Shown: piece after piece, positions 1-6,698 of the stretch
How the letters are laid out: each line of letters begins with the position of its first letter
Numbering within the stretch: the first letter of the stretch is position 1
DNA from: Flavobacteriales bacterium
Lineage (GTDB): Bacteria > Bacteroidota > Bacteroidia > Flavobacteriales > Flavobacteriaceae
Direction: 5' to 3'
NCBI GenBank assembly: GCA_002705485.1
Contig: PAGT01000004.1
Location: 1-9,679, forward strand
DNA length: 9,679 bases
The notes under the pieces: model-generated
The model's database searches: none
What the model saw: only the letters and a program-made list of their open reading frames with translations
What the model was told of the DNA's origin: nothing
Position numbers and translations under genes: made by a program

Positions 1-330
1 GATCCTTTGCCATATTTTGAATTTATTTTGACTTTAAAAAATGCATTTGTTGTATTAACTGATTCTGGAGGTATACAAGAAGAGGCTCATACTTTAGGAA
101 AACCAATATTAATATTAAGGAATTCTACTGAAAGGCCTGAGGTTATTTTCAATGGGAATGGGCAATTAGTTGGAACTGACCCTAAAAAAATTGAATTAGA
201 GTTAAATAAATTGCTTAAAGATTCAAAAGAATGTAAAGAATTGAAAAAAAACTTAAATACTTTTGGTAATGGAGATTCTAGTAAATTAATTTTTAAAGAA
301 ACAATAGATTTTTTAAGAAAGAACAATTAA
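1..330 (+). CDS. wecB: UDP-N-acetylglucosamine 2-epimerase, C-terminal part (5' end outside window)
   Basis: This is the last 109 codons of a non-hydrolysing UDP-GlcNAc 2-epimerase, which interconverts UDP-GlcNAc and UDP-ManNAc in the cytoplasm for surface polysaccharide synthesis. The frame is open from base 1 (Asp-Pro-Leu-Pro-Tyr) and stops with TAA at 328-330, so the gene begins to the left; full-length relatives are about 360-380 residues. The family signature is clear: LTDSGGIQEEA (bases about 55-87), followed by the GKPILILRNSTERPE stretch that helps form the substrate site, a VGTD turn and a GNGDSS motif near the end (usually NPYGDG). The TTG at base 7 is internal and not a start. The gene is convergent with the glycosyltransferase at 337-1497, with 6 bp between the stops. 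Family assignment is firm; whether the ManNAc is used as such or oxidised to ManNAcA cannot be told from this window. Confidence 0.93.
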   Translation, partial: DPLPYFEFILTLKNAFVVLTDSGGIQEEAHTLGKPILILRNSTERPEVIFNGNGQLVGTDPKKIELELNKLLKDSKECKELKKNLNTFGNGDSSKLIFKETIDFLRKNN

Positions 331-371
331 ATTTTTTTAATTTAATTCCATTAACATTTTTTTTGTTCTTT
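318..371. terminator. Possible bidirectional terminator between convergent genes
   Basis: Two nested inverted repeats lie across the tail-to-tail stops of the wecB-type gene and the glycosyltransferase. The outer arms are AAAGAACAA (318-326) and TTGTTCTTT (363-371), a perfect 9-bp match; on the + strand it runs straight into more T residues (372-374). Inside it, AATTAAATT (325-333) and AATTTAATT (339-347) form a 9-bp all-AT stem with a TTTTT loop. Read on the - strand the outer stem is followed by TTTCTT, so the element could end transcription in both directions. The stems are AT-rich and therefore weak, and part of the element is coding on each side. Location is the main support. Confidence 0.35.
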
Positions 372-1497
372 TTTGATATGTATTTTCCATAGCAAGAGAT
401 AATCTATTTTTTAAATTAAATTCTTTATTTTTTAATGCCTCAATAATGGCAATTTTGATTTTTGATAGATCATCGCTCATAGCAACAAAATTCCTAAACT
501 CCCTTAAACTTTCTAAATTTGTTGAAACGACTGGAAGTCCAGCTGCTAAGTATTCAAAGAATTTCATGGGAAACATTGACTTGGTGTAATTATTGTGGAT
601 TAAGGGCAACCATCCAACATCAAAAAATGCACAATAAGAGGGTAGATCTTTATACTTTCTAAATCCTAAAAAATAGACGTTCTTAAGATTTTTAATCCTA
701 TTTAAGTTTGAATGATTTAAAGAGTCATCTGTTGGACCAATAAAAACAAAATTGATTTCTTTAAGACTTTTAGCTACATCATAAATTAATTTGTAATTAA
801 GTTTATATTCTGAAATTGAACCAATAAATCCAATGATAGGTTTACTAATACTTTTTATGTCCGTAGGAATATCATCAATATGAGTTGATAGTGATTTAGA
901 AAAATGTTCATAATCACAGACGTTCCCAAAATAAGAGATGTTTGAATTGTATTTTTTTAATTTATTAACTATATTCTTTGAAGTAACAAAAATTTTATCT
1001 ACTTTTTTAGATAGTATTATTTCTTGCCTTTTAATAAGATCTTTAGGCATAAATGGTTGATGTTCAATGGCATCAACTGCATGATAAATAGATGATTTAA
1101 ATTTGTTTATATTTAAATACAATGATGTCAAAGGATTATATGTCCATAAATAATCTTTGTGGAAATTGAGTAATTTCATTGCGATAAACAAGTTAAAATT
1201 AAAAATCATTCTATTGATTAATATAATTATTTTATTAGTAGCGCCAGGAAATAAAATACAAGAGAGTACCCATATATTTTCTTCTTTTTGCTTAATAATT
1301 ATTAAATTATTTATTATCCTTTTTAAGATTCTTAGAAGGTCTTTTTTCTTCATTTGAATTTTACGTACTCCTAAAGACTCTATATAAAGAACTCTATTTC
1401 CTAATTTTGCAATTTCCCTGCTAACGTATTGCTTATTTGTTTGAATAGGGCTATCCCAGTCTGCTGTTGAGATAATAAGAAAATCATTGTTTTTCAT
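337..1497 (-). CDS. GT-B fold glycosyltransferase (GT4/TuaH-like)
   Basis: A complete 386-residue glycosyltransferase, probably transferring one sugar of the polysaccharide repeat unit from a nucleotide donor on the cytoplasmic side of the membrane. The N-terminal half (residues about 5-215) resembles TuaH-like enzymes: a first beta strand FLIISTADWDSP, then QYVSREIAKLGNRVLYIE, and a hydrophobic, basic stretch around 85-112 that may dip into the membrane. The C-terminal donor-binding domain starts at about 220 with IIGFIGSISEYKLN, continues with VFIGP (251-255) and FLGF, and carries the hallmark MKFFEYLAAGLPVV (311-324). Glu315 is the usual donor-site glutamate; the position eight residues earlier is Ser307, so the EX7E pair is incomplete. 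ATG start, no Shine-Dalgarno. The gene is divergent from the manC-type gene across 306 bp. Donor and acceptor sugars cannot be deduced. Confidence 0.85.
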   Translation of the reverse strand: MKNNDFLIISTADWDSPIQTNKQYVSREIAKLGNRVLYIESLGVRKIQMKKKDLLRILKRIINNLIIIKQKEENIWVLSCILFPGATNKIIILINRMIFNFNLFIAMKLLNFHKDYLWTYNPLTSLYLNINKFKSSIYHAVDAIEHQPFMPKDLIKRQEIILSKKVDKIFVTSKNIVNKLKKYNSNISYFGNVCDYEHFSKSLSTHIDDIPTDIKSISKPIIGFIGSISEYKLNYKLIYDVAKSLKEINFVFIGPTDDSLNHSNLNRIKNLKNVYFLGFRKYKDLPSYCAFFDVGWLPLIHNNYTKSMFPMKFFEYLAAGLPVVSTNLESLREFRNFVAMSDDLSKIKIAIIEALKNKEFNLKNRLSLAMENTYQKRTKKMLMELN

Positions 1498-1635
1498 CTT
1501 TTAAAATATTTTTTTATATTGTTAAGCTACGATTTACAGTATTTTAATAATTTGTTTGGCTTATACTTTCCTTCTTTTAATTATTTAGTATTAATTCTTT
1601 ATAAACAACATTGATTTAATATCTTTTGAAGTGTA

Positions 1636-1656
1636 TTAAATTAATTATTAATTTAA
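1636..1656. repeat. Perfect AT-only inverted repeat, 10-bp arms
   Basis: The arms TTAAATTAAT (1636-1645) and ATTAATTTAA (1647-1656) are exact reverse complements around a single T at 1646. The repeat sits in the middle of the divergent spacer, about 140 bp from the glycosyltransferase start and 148 bp from the manC-type start. A one-base centre cannot make a normal RNA hairpin, so if it has a role it would more likely be as a DNA site for a dimeric protein. In DNA this AT-rich it may be chance. Confidence 0.3.
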
Positions 1657-1742
1657 CTAATTACTTAAAGTTATTTTTTTAAAAAATTAATAATGATTCT
1701 AAATATATTTGAATAATTTTATTTATTTGAAATATTCTAAAA

Positions 1743-1748
1743 TATGAT
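1743..1748 (+). promoter_or_regulatory. Candidate -10 box (TATGAT) for the manC-type gene
   Basis: TATGAT matches the bacterial -10 consensus at five of six bases and lies 55 bp before the ATG at 1804, implying a leader of roughly 48 bases. No convincing -35 element is seen at the normal distance (TATTTA). Such hexamers occur often by chance in DNA of this composition, so support is weak. Confidence 0.2.
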
Positions 1749-1803
1749 AAATTAGAAAATATAACCATAAATAATTAACAAATATAGATTTAAAAATTTA
1801 GAT

Positions 1804-3249
1804 ATGAATTCATTTAAAAAATCGAATTTAATTCCTATAATTCTTTGTGGTGGCAGTGGCTCAAGACTTTGGCCTCTTTCAAGAAAAAGTTATCCAAAAC
1901 AGTTTTTGGCATTGGATGGAAATTCAGAATTAACATTGCTGCAGAAAACTTTAAAAAGATTAGAGCATCTTGAAAATATTTCTGAACCGATAATTATTTG
2001 TAATGAGGAGCATAGATTTATAGTCGCTGAACAGTGTAGGTCGATTGATGTAGTCCCTGGAGAAATAATCCTTGAGCCAGTTGGAAAAAATACCGCTCCT
2101 GCCATAACATTAGCTTCTCTTAAAGTTTTAGATAAAAACAAAGATGCAAATTTAATTGTACTTTCATCAGATCATTTAATCCATAATGAATCACAATTTT
2201 TAGAAGCTGTTAAATGCGGCCTAGATTTTACTTTAAATAATAAGATAGTTACCTTCGGGGTTGTGCCTGATAGACCAGAGACAGGTTACGGTTATATTCA
2301 AATTCAAAATAGAATTGATATAAATAATTTGAAGGGTCATACTATTAAAGAATTTATTGAGAAACCAGATTTTGACAAAGCTAAAAAATTTATCACTTCA
2401 GGAAATTATGTTTGGAATAGTGGAATATTTATGTTTAAAGCATCAGTTGTTTTGAAAGAGTTAGAAAAATATTCAAAAAATAATATAGGTTTAATTAAAA
2501 CTTCATTAAAAAAAGGTAATAAAGATTTAGATTTTTTAAGGGTAGATAAAGATTTATTCCAAAAGTGTGAGAATATATCAATTGATAAGGCAGTTATGGA
2601 AAAAACAGATTTGGGTGTTGTAGTTCCTATCGATTATGGTTGGAGCGATATTGGCAGTTGGTATTCTTTATGGCAAAGTTCAGATAAGGATAAAAATTCA
2701 AATTTTATTCAGGGTAAAGTTTATTCAGAGCAAAGTTCAGATAACTATGTAAGAAGTGAGGGAAGATTAATAGTGACTATTGGAATAAAAAATACCGTAA
2801 TTGTAGAGACAGATGATGTGGTTTTGATATCAGATATGAAAAAAACTCAAGAAGTTAAAAATGTTGTAAAAAGATTGCAAGAAAAAGGTTTTCCTCAAAG
2901 TTCTACTCACAATTTAGTGTATAGACCTTGGGGAAGCTATCAATCAATGTTAAAGGAACAAAGATGGCAAGTTAAATTAATCAAAGTTAAGCCAAATTCA
3001 TCTCTTTCATTACAAATGCATCATCATAGATCAGAGCATTGGATTGTTGTTAAAGGTACTGCAAAAGTAGAAATAGATAGAGATGAGAAACTATTATCTG
3101 AAAATCAAAGTATCTATATTCCTATTGGGAAATCACATAGACTAACAAATCCGGGGAAGATGACACTCGAGTTAATAGAGGTTCAAAGTGGACCATACTT
3201 AGAAGAAGATGATATTGTTAGATTTAATGATGATTATGGCAGGGTTTGA
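1804..3249 (+). CDS. manC: Mannose-1-phosphate guanylyltransferase / mannose-6-phosphate isomerase (bifunctional)
   Basis: A complete 481-residue type II PMI/GMP enzyme, the usual length for ManC/AlgA/XanB. It makes GDP-mannose from mannose-1-phosphate and GTP, and its cupin part isomerises fructose-6-phosphate and mannose-6-phosphate; the product feeds mannose, or derived deoxysugars, into the polysaccharide. The N-terminal nucleotidyltransferase domain opens with ILCGGSGSRLWPLSR (13-27) then YPKQFL (30-35), the pyrophosphorylase loop. The sugar-binding motif EFIEKPD is at 183-189 and NYVWNSGIFMF at 201-211. The C-terminal cupin (about 345-475) has QMHHHRSEHW at 404-413, giving the metal-binding histidines and glutamate. 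ATG start without Shine-Dalgarno. It leads a probable two-gene operon with the GT4 gene 37 bp downstream. No mannose-1-phosphate-forming mutase (ManB) is in the window. Confidence 0.96.
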   Translation: MNSFKKSNLIPIILCGGSGSRLWPLSRKSYPKQFLALDGNSELTLLQKTLKRLEHLENISEPIIICNEEHRFIVAEQCRSIDVVPGEIILEPVGKNTAPAITLASLKVLDKNKDANLIVLSSDHLIHNESQFLEAVKCGLDFTLNNKIVTFGVVPDRPETGYGYIQIQNRIDINNLKGHTIKEFIEKPDFDKAKKFITSGNYVWNSGIFMFKASVVLKELEKYSKNNIGLIKTSLKKGNKDLDFLRVDKDLFQKCENISIDKAVMEKTDLGVVVPIDYGWSDIGSWYSLWQSSDKDKNSNFIQGKVYSEQSSDNYVRSEGRLIVTIGIKNTVIVETDDVVLISDMKKTQEVKNVVKRLQEKGFPQSSTHNLVYRPWGSYQSMLKEQRWQVKLIKVKPNSSLSLQMHHHRSEHWIVVKGTAKVEIDRDEKLLSENQSIYIPIGKSHRLTNPGKMTLELIEVQSGPYLEEDDIVRFNDDYGRV

Positions 3250-3286
3250 AAATTTATAAAATAGAATTCAAATTCTTTAATTAATT

Positions 3287-4408
3287 TTGAAAAAAATAAG
3301 AATTTTACATTTTTATAAGAAATCCATACTTGATAGTTATGGTGGAGTAGAGAAATTTATTGATACCCTTTGTCAAGGTACTTATGAATTCAATGTAGAA
3401 AATATTTTATTTTCTTTAAGTAAAAAAAATCTTAATCAAGAAATAGATCTAAAGAAATATTCCGTCATAAATGCTAAAGAGGATATATATATTTTTTCAA
3501 CTGGCTTTTCATTTGAAGCTTTTTCAAAATTTAAAAAATTATCAGAATCAGTTGATATTATTCATTATCATTTCCCAAATCCTTTTGCAGATATTCTTCA
3601 TTATTTTTGTGGTGTTAAAAAACCATTTGTTATTACCTATCATTCAGACATCATAAAACAAAAGCTAATATTATTTATTTATAAGTTTCTTATGCATAAA
3701 TTCTTAAAAGCTAGCAAAAATATAGTTGTTACATCTTACAATTATTTAAATTCAAGTCCTTCTCTTGGGCAATACCTTAATAAAGTAGAGGTTGTTCCAA
3801 TAGGAATTGATTCCCAAGATTATCCAAAAATAGATCAAAAGATTTTCAGAAATTTTCAAAACCAATTTAAAGAACCATTCTTCTTATTTATTGGCGCTTT
3901 AAGATACTACAAAGGTCTGGAATTTGCATTAAGAGCACTTGTGGGTACAGATTTTAAATTTGTAATTGCTGGCGATGGAGAATTGAAGTTTAAATTGCTT
4001 AAATTAGCAAATAATTTAAAACTTCAAAATGTAACTTTTCTTGGGGAAATAACTGATAAAGAAAAAGTTTGTTTGCTCAATTTATGTAGATGTTTTTTAT
4101 TTCCCTCAAATAGAAGGTCAGAAGCTTTCGGGATATCCCTTCTAGAGGCAGCCGCTTTTGGAAAACCTATGATTTCATGTGAGATAGGAACAGGGACATC
4201 TTTTATAAATATTCATAATAAAACTGGATTAGTTGTTAAGCCGAATTCACCTTCAGAAATTCATAATGCGATGAAGTTTATTATCTCAAACCCAGAAATC
4301 TCAAATAAGATGTCTTTAAATGCCAGAAAAAGGTATTTAGAAATATTTACTGCTGAGAAACAAGCAAAAGAATATAATCGTATTTATCGCAATATTTTAA
4401 ACATATAG
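3287..4408 (+). CDS. GT4 family glycosyltransferase, TTG start
   Basis: A complete 373-residue retaining GT-B glycosyltransferase expected to add a hexose, quite possibly mannose given the manC-type gene just upstream (inference from context only), to the lipid-linked repeat unit. The N-terminus IRILHFYKKSILDSYGGVEKFI has the GG turn (19-20) typical of GT4. In the donor domain are FIGALRYYKGLEFALRAL with basic residues Arg206 and Lys209, IAGDGELK, and a full EX7E motif EAFGISLLE (Glu279 and Glu287) followed by GKPMISCEIGTG. The start is TTG at 3287: an in-frame TAA lies at 3278-3280, there is no ATG before the conserved N-terminus, and the reading from TTG gives exactly the family's usual beginning. 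No Shine-Dalgarno is visible. It is convergent with the LptD-like gene. Confidence 0.88.
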   Translation: MKKIRILHFYKKSILDSYGGVEKFIDTLCQGTYEFNVENILFSLSKKNLNQEIDLKKYSVINAKEDIYIFSTGFSFEAFSKFKKLSESVDIIHYHFPNPFADILHYFCGVKKPFVITYHSDIIKQKLILFIYKFLMHKFLKASKNIVVTSYNYLNSSPSLGQYLNKVEVVPIGIDSQDYPKIDQKIFRNFQNQFKEPFFLFIGALRYYKGLEFALRALVGTDFKFVIAGDGELKFKLLKLANNLKLQNVTFLGEITDKEKVCLLNLCRCFLFPSNRRSEAFGISLLEAAAFGKPMISCEIGTGTSFINIHNKTGLVVKPNSPSEIHNAMKFIISNPEISNKMSLNARKRYLEIFTAEKQAKEYNRIYRNILNI

Positions 4409-4427
4409 TTTATCTTTGGATTTAAAC

Positions 4428-4478
4428 AAAATTGATTTTTAATTTTATTATCTAATTAAAACCTAAAGCTAATAGCTT
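4428..4478. terminator. Weak hairpins in convergent spacer, possible terminator
   Basis: The 128-bp space between the GT4 gene and the LptD-like gene holds two small inverted repeats. AAAATT (4428-4433) pairs with AATTTT (4441-4446) across a 7-base loop, and AAGCT (4466-4470) pairs with AGCTT (4474-4478) across AAT, followed on the + strand by a T-rich stretch (4480-4490). Each is short; position between converging genes is the main argument for a terminator role. Confidence 0.22.
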
Positions 4479-4536
4479 ATTTATTTCTATTAAATTTATA
4501 GTGTAATTTTATTATGTTTCTTTTTAACTTCCAATA

Positions 4537-6621
4537 TTAAAAAATTTTACCTAATCCATCAAATGGCATCCCAAATATTGTAAAGTTAAAACCCGCATTT
4601 TTGGTATCCTCTTCGTAATAAATTTGGAAATTATAAGCTCTTCTATTCCAATTAAGTGCGTACTTTGTATTAATAAATTTACTATATTTATTAGAACTTT
4701 TATCAATATTAAAATAAGAACTTACACCTAAGCTTAAACTTTTGATTAATTGCTGGTTAAGACTTAAATATAGTTTCAAGTCATCGTTAAGGTTATCAAA
4801 CTTAAAAGGAGAAGAACCACTTTTGCTTGTTATTTCTAAAAAAGTTACTAAAGATGTATAGTCTAAAAAATGATTCCTATAATTTCCTATTGTTAATTCG
4901 GGTCCGATAGAAAATCTAATTATATTTTGAGATCCATAATTACTATAGTTGTTAATTGCGAGATTAATATCACTAACTAAATTTAATTCGTTTTTTAAGA
5001 TATTTGGAACAAATTTGTAAGAATTATCTATGTATTTATCTTTCGAACTAGACTTCCAAATCGTATATGCGTTCCTTATATTTCCTCCTAAACTTGTGCG
5101 AGTATGTGTCGCAAGATTACCTTGATGATTGTCAGCCTTAAATTTACCTAATGAAAGATTTTGAGTAGAGGACCAATTACTTTTATTATGAGTTTTATTA
5201 AATGAATTTTTTAAATTGAAACCATAACCATTATAAATTTCGTGAATTCCATGATATCCAGTATCTATTTTTTCTCTATATGAGGCAAAATAATTTAATT
5301 CTAAATTTTTATGATTTTTATTTCTTAGATTTTTTGATAGAGATATAGATGATCTGAGTGACTCATTTAGTTTGTTTATATCAAGGGAGTTTATGCTGCT
5401 TCTTGAATTAATTCTATAAGATGCGATCTTACCATCAATTAAAATCTTCCCTCCAAAATAATCAATAGGAGTGATTTGATTTTTTATCTTAGGACTGGTT
5501 ATGGATTCGCCTTTTTGCCTAAAACTATATGTTTCATCTTCTAAGATTCTTTGTAAATAAAGCTCAGGTATAAATTTAAAATCTAAATTTTTAAATTTAA
5601 ATGTATCAGATATTCTTGAAATAAATAAGCCATCTTTTTCTTCATTATCTATCCCTATGCTGATTTTGTTAAGCTTTCCTTCTCCATCACTTATTCTCCT
5701 TCTGCCTAAAGGTAGAGATAATTTATCATCTAATATTAGAGTCGTCCACCTACTTATGAAGATTGTCTTATTCTTATTATTTCTAGAATATACGTTATGT
5801 GCAATAAGCTTTAATTGAGGAGGATTAAAGGCATCATTTGTAAAGATTATTTTTTTTGAATTTATTAATGAATTATTTATATCTATTTTTTTAGATTTAA
5901 ACCTCCATTTCTGAACACGATTTCTTGAGGTATTAAAATTTAAAAAACTTGATGAAGAGTTTTCTCTTAAATTATTAAAATTCAAACCAATAGGATCTTC
6001 TGAATCTAATCTTACGTTGTTAAAATTTTCTGACGTAGTTCTTGAGTCTGATATAGGTTTTTGTTTAAGGTCAATATCTTCAGTTAATGTTTTAAGATCT
6101 ATAACTCCATATATATTGTTAATAAATCCTGATTTGTCTGAAAAATTATATTCAAAATAATCAGATATAAATATTTGATTCTTATTTATAAATTTGATCT
6201 TTCCTCTTGACTTTAATAATTTTTTATTTTTTTCATACTCAATAAAATCAGTTAAAAGAATAGCACCATTGCTTTTGATTATTACATTTCCTTTGGCAAT
6301 TATTTTATCTTTAGTTTCGCTTTGCTCATTAGCCTCTATTTCAATACTAATTTGATTAAAGTTTTCATTTGTAAATGCTAAAAATATCTCTAATGGATTA
6401 ATATTTTTTTCATTAAAAAAACTAACTTTGGAATTAATCTTTTTATTAAGTTTATTTTTAAAAGCTATTTTTGTATTTAATTTCTCATCTTTATAACAAC
6501 TTTCTTTTGCCTCACATAATTCATATCCATAAATTAAGAAACTAGGATTTATAAAAGATATTATTAAAAAATAAAATTTAAAAAAAAGAATATGTCTACT
6601 TTTTGATTTATAAAAATGCAT
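4537..6621 (-). CDS. LptD-like outer-membrane LPS assembly protein (OstA + DUF3769 type)
   Basis: A complete 694-residue protein that I assign to the cyanobacterial LptD-like family, which would insert lipopolysaccharide into the outer membrane. The N-terminus is a signal peptide: basic KSKSRH (5-10) then a hydrophobic core to about residue 30. The mature region begins with the protein's only two cysteines, C36 and C42. Residues about 92-175 look like an OstA/LptA jellyroll (IEIEANEQ, then AKGNVIIKSNGAILLTDFIEY and a KSRGKIKF repeat unit). An Asn/Ser-rich linker (180-235) follows, then WRFKSKKIDI and a conserved-looking LPLGRRRI (303-310). The remainder is rich in alternating polar/aromatic strands and ends FTIFGMPFDGLGKIF; a terminal Phe is typical of barrel proteins that need the BAM machinery. 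ATG start, no Shine-Dalgarno. It is divergent from the epimerase at 6699. OstA plus barrel is well supported; the DUF3769 name is from memory. Confidence 0.78.
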   Translation of the reverse strand: MHFYKSKSRHILFFKFYFLIISFINPSFLIYGYELCEAKESCYKDEKLNTKIAFKNKLNKKINSKVSFFNEKNINPLEIFLAFTNENFNQISIEIEANEQSETKDKIIAKGNVIIKSNGAILLTDFIEYEKNKKLLKSRGKIKFINKNQIFISDYFEYNFSDKSGFINNIYGVIDLKTLTEDIDLKQKPISDSRTTSENFNNVRLDSEDPIGLNFNNLRENSSSSFLNFNTSRNRVQKWRFKSKKIDINNSLINSKKIIFTNDAFNPPQLKLIAHNVYSRNNKNKTIFISRWTTLILDDKLSLPLGRRRISDGEGKLNKISIGIDNEEKDGLFISRISDTFKFKNLDFKFIPELYLQRILEDETYSFRQKGESITSPKIKNQITPIDYFGGKILIDGKIASYRINSRSSINSLDINKLNESLRSSISLSKNLRNKNHKNLELNYFASYREKIDTGYHGIHEIYNGYGFNLKNSFNKTHNKSNWSSTQNLSLGKFKADNHQGNLATHTRTSLGGNIRNAYTIWKSSSKDKYIDNSYKFVPNILKNELNLVSDINLAINNYSNYGSQNIIRFSIGPELTIGNYRNHFLDYTSLVTFLEITSKSGSSPFKFDNLNDDLKLYLSLNQQLIKSLSLGVSSYFNIDKSSNKYSKFINTKYALNWNRRAYNFQIYYEEDTKNAGFNFTIFGMPFDGLGKIF

Positions 6622-6650
6622 AAATATTTATTTATAAATAAGTTTTTCTC

Positions 6651-6656
6651 ATTATA
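6651..6656 (-). promoter_or_regulatory. Candidate -10 box for the LptD-like gene
   Basis: Read on the - strand, 6656-6651 is TATAAT, a perfect -10 hexamer, with TTTAAA (6679-6674, four of six consensus bases) 17 bp upstream as a possible -35. Transcription would begin near 6644, leaving a leader of about 22 bases before the ATG at 6621. The hexamer overlaps the + strand -10 box because the 10-bp sequence ATTATATAAT is its own reverse complement. Confidence 0.4.
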
Positions 6657-6660
6657 TAAT
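6655..6660 (+). promoter_or_regulatory. Candidate -10 box for the UDP-sugar epimerase gene
   Basis: TATAAT at 6655-6660 is a perfect -10 hexamer lying 38 bp before the ATG at 6699, predicting a start near 6667 and a leader of about 32 bases. The -35 position holds only TTATAA, a poor match. It shares two bases with the - strand -10 box in a palindrome. Confidence 0.4.
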
Positions 6661-6698
6661 GTGATGCTTTATATTTAAATTTCATTCCTAAAAAGAAG

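Larger units (their letters stand above)
1498..1803. other. AT-rich divergent intergenic region, 306 bp
   Basis: This spacer separates the 5' ends of the glycosyltransferase (-) and the manC-type gene (+) and so must hold promoters for both. I find no gene in it: the longest open stretch is about 30 AT-rich codons on the - strand (1679-1768) with no support. It contains a 21-bp AT-only palindrome (1636-1656), a T-run followed by an A-run (1674-1686), and a TATGAT box at 1743-1748. No RNA gene, known riboswitch or insertion remnant is recognisable. Confidence 0.6.

Noticed and set aside
1157..1357. 66-residue open frame on the + strand
   Set aside because: It lies wholly antisense to the glycosyltransferase; its hydrophobic, Ile-rich translation is the mirror of a Leu/Ile/Asn-rich coding stretch.
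1679..1768. Short open frame of about 30 codons on the - strand in the large spacer
   Set aside because: It is made almost only of A/T codons, has no ribosome site and resembles random AT-rich sequence.
1890..2141. 83-residue open frame on the - strand
   Set aside because: It is antisense to the strongly conserved nucleotidyltransferase domain of the manC-type gene and shows no family features.
3263..3276. Inverted repeat AGAATT-CA-AATTCT between the manC-type and GT4 genes
   Set aside because: A two-base loop is too tight for an RNA hairpin and no T-tract follows; the two genes are close and co-directional, so termination here is unlikely.
6481..6520. Lipoprotein reading of the LptD-like protein through Cys36
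   Set aside because: The residues before the cysteine (Tyr-Glu-Leu) do not fit a lipobox, and a terminal-Phe barrel fits an integral outer-membrane protein better.
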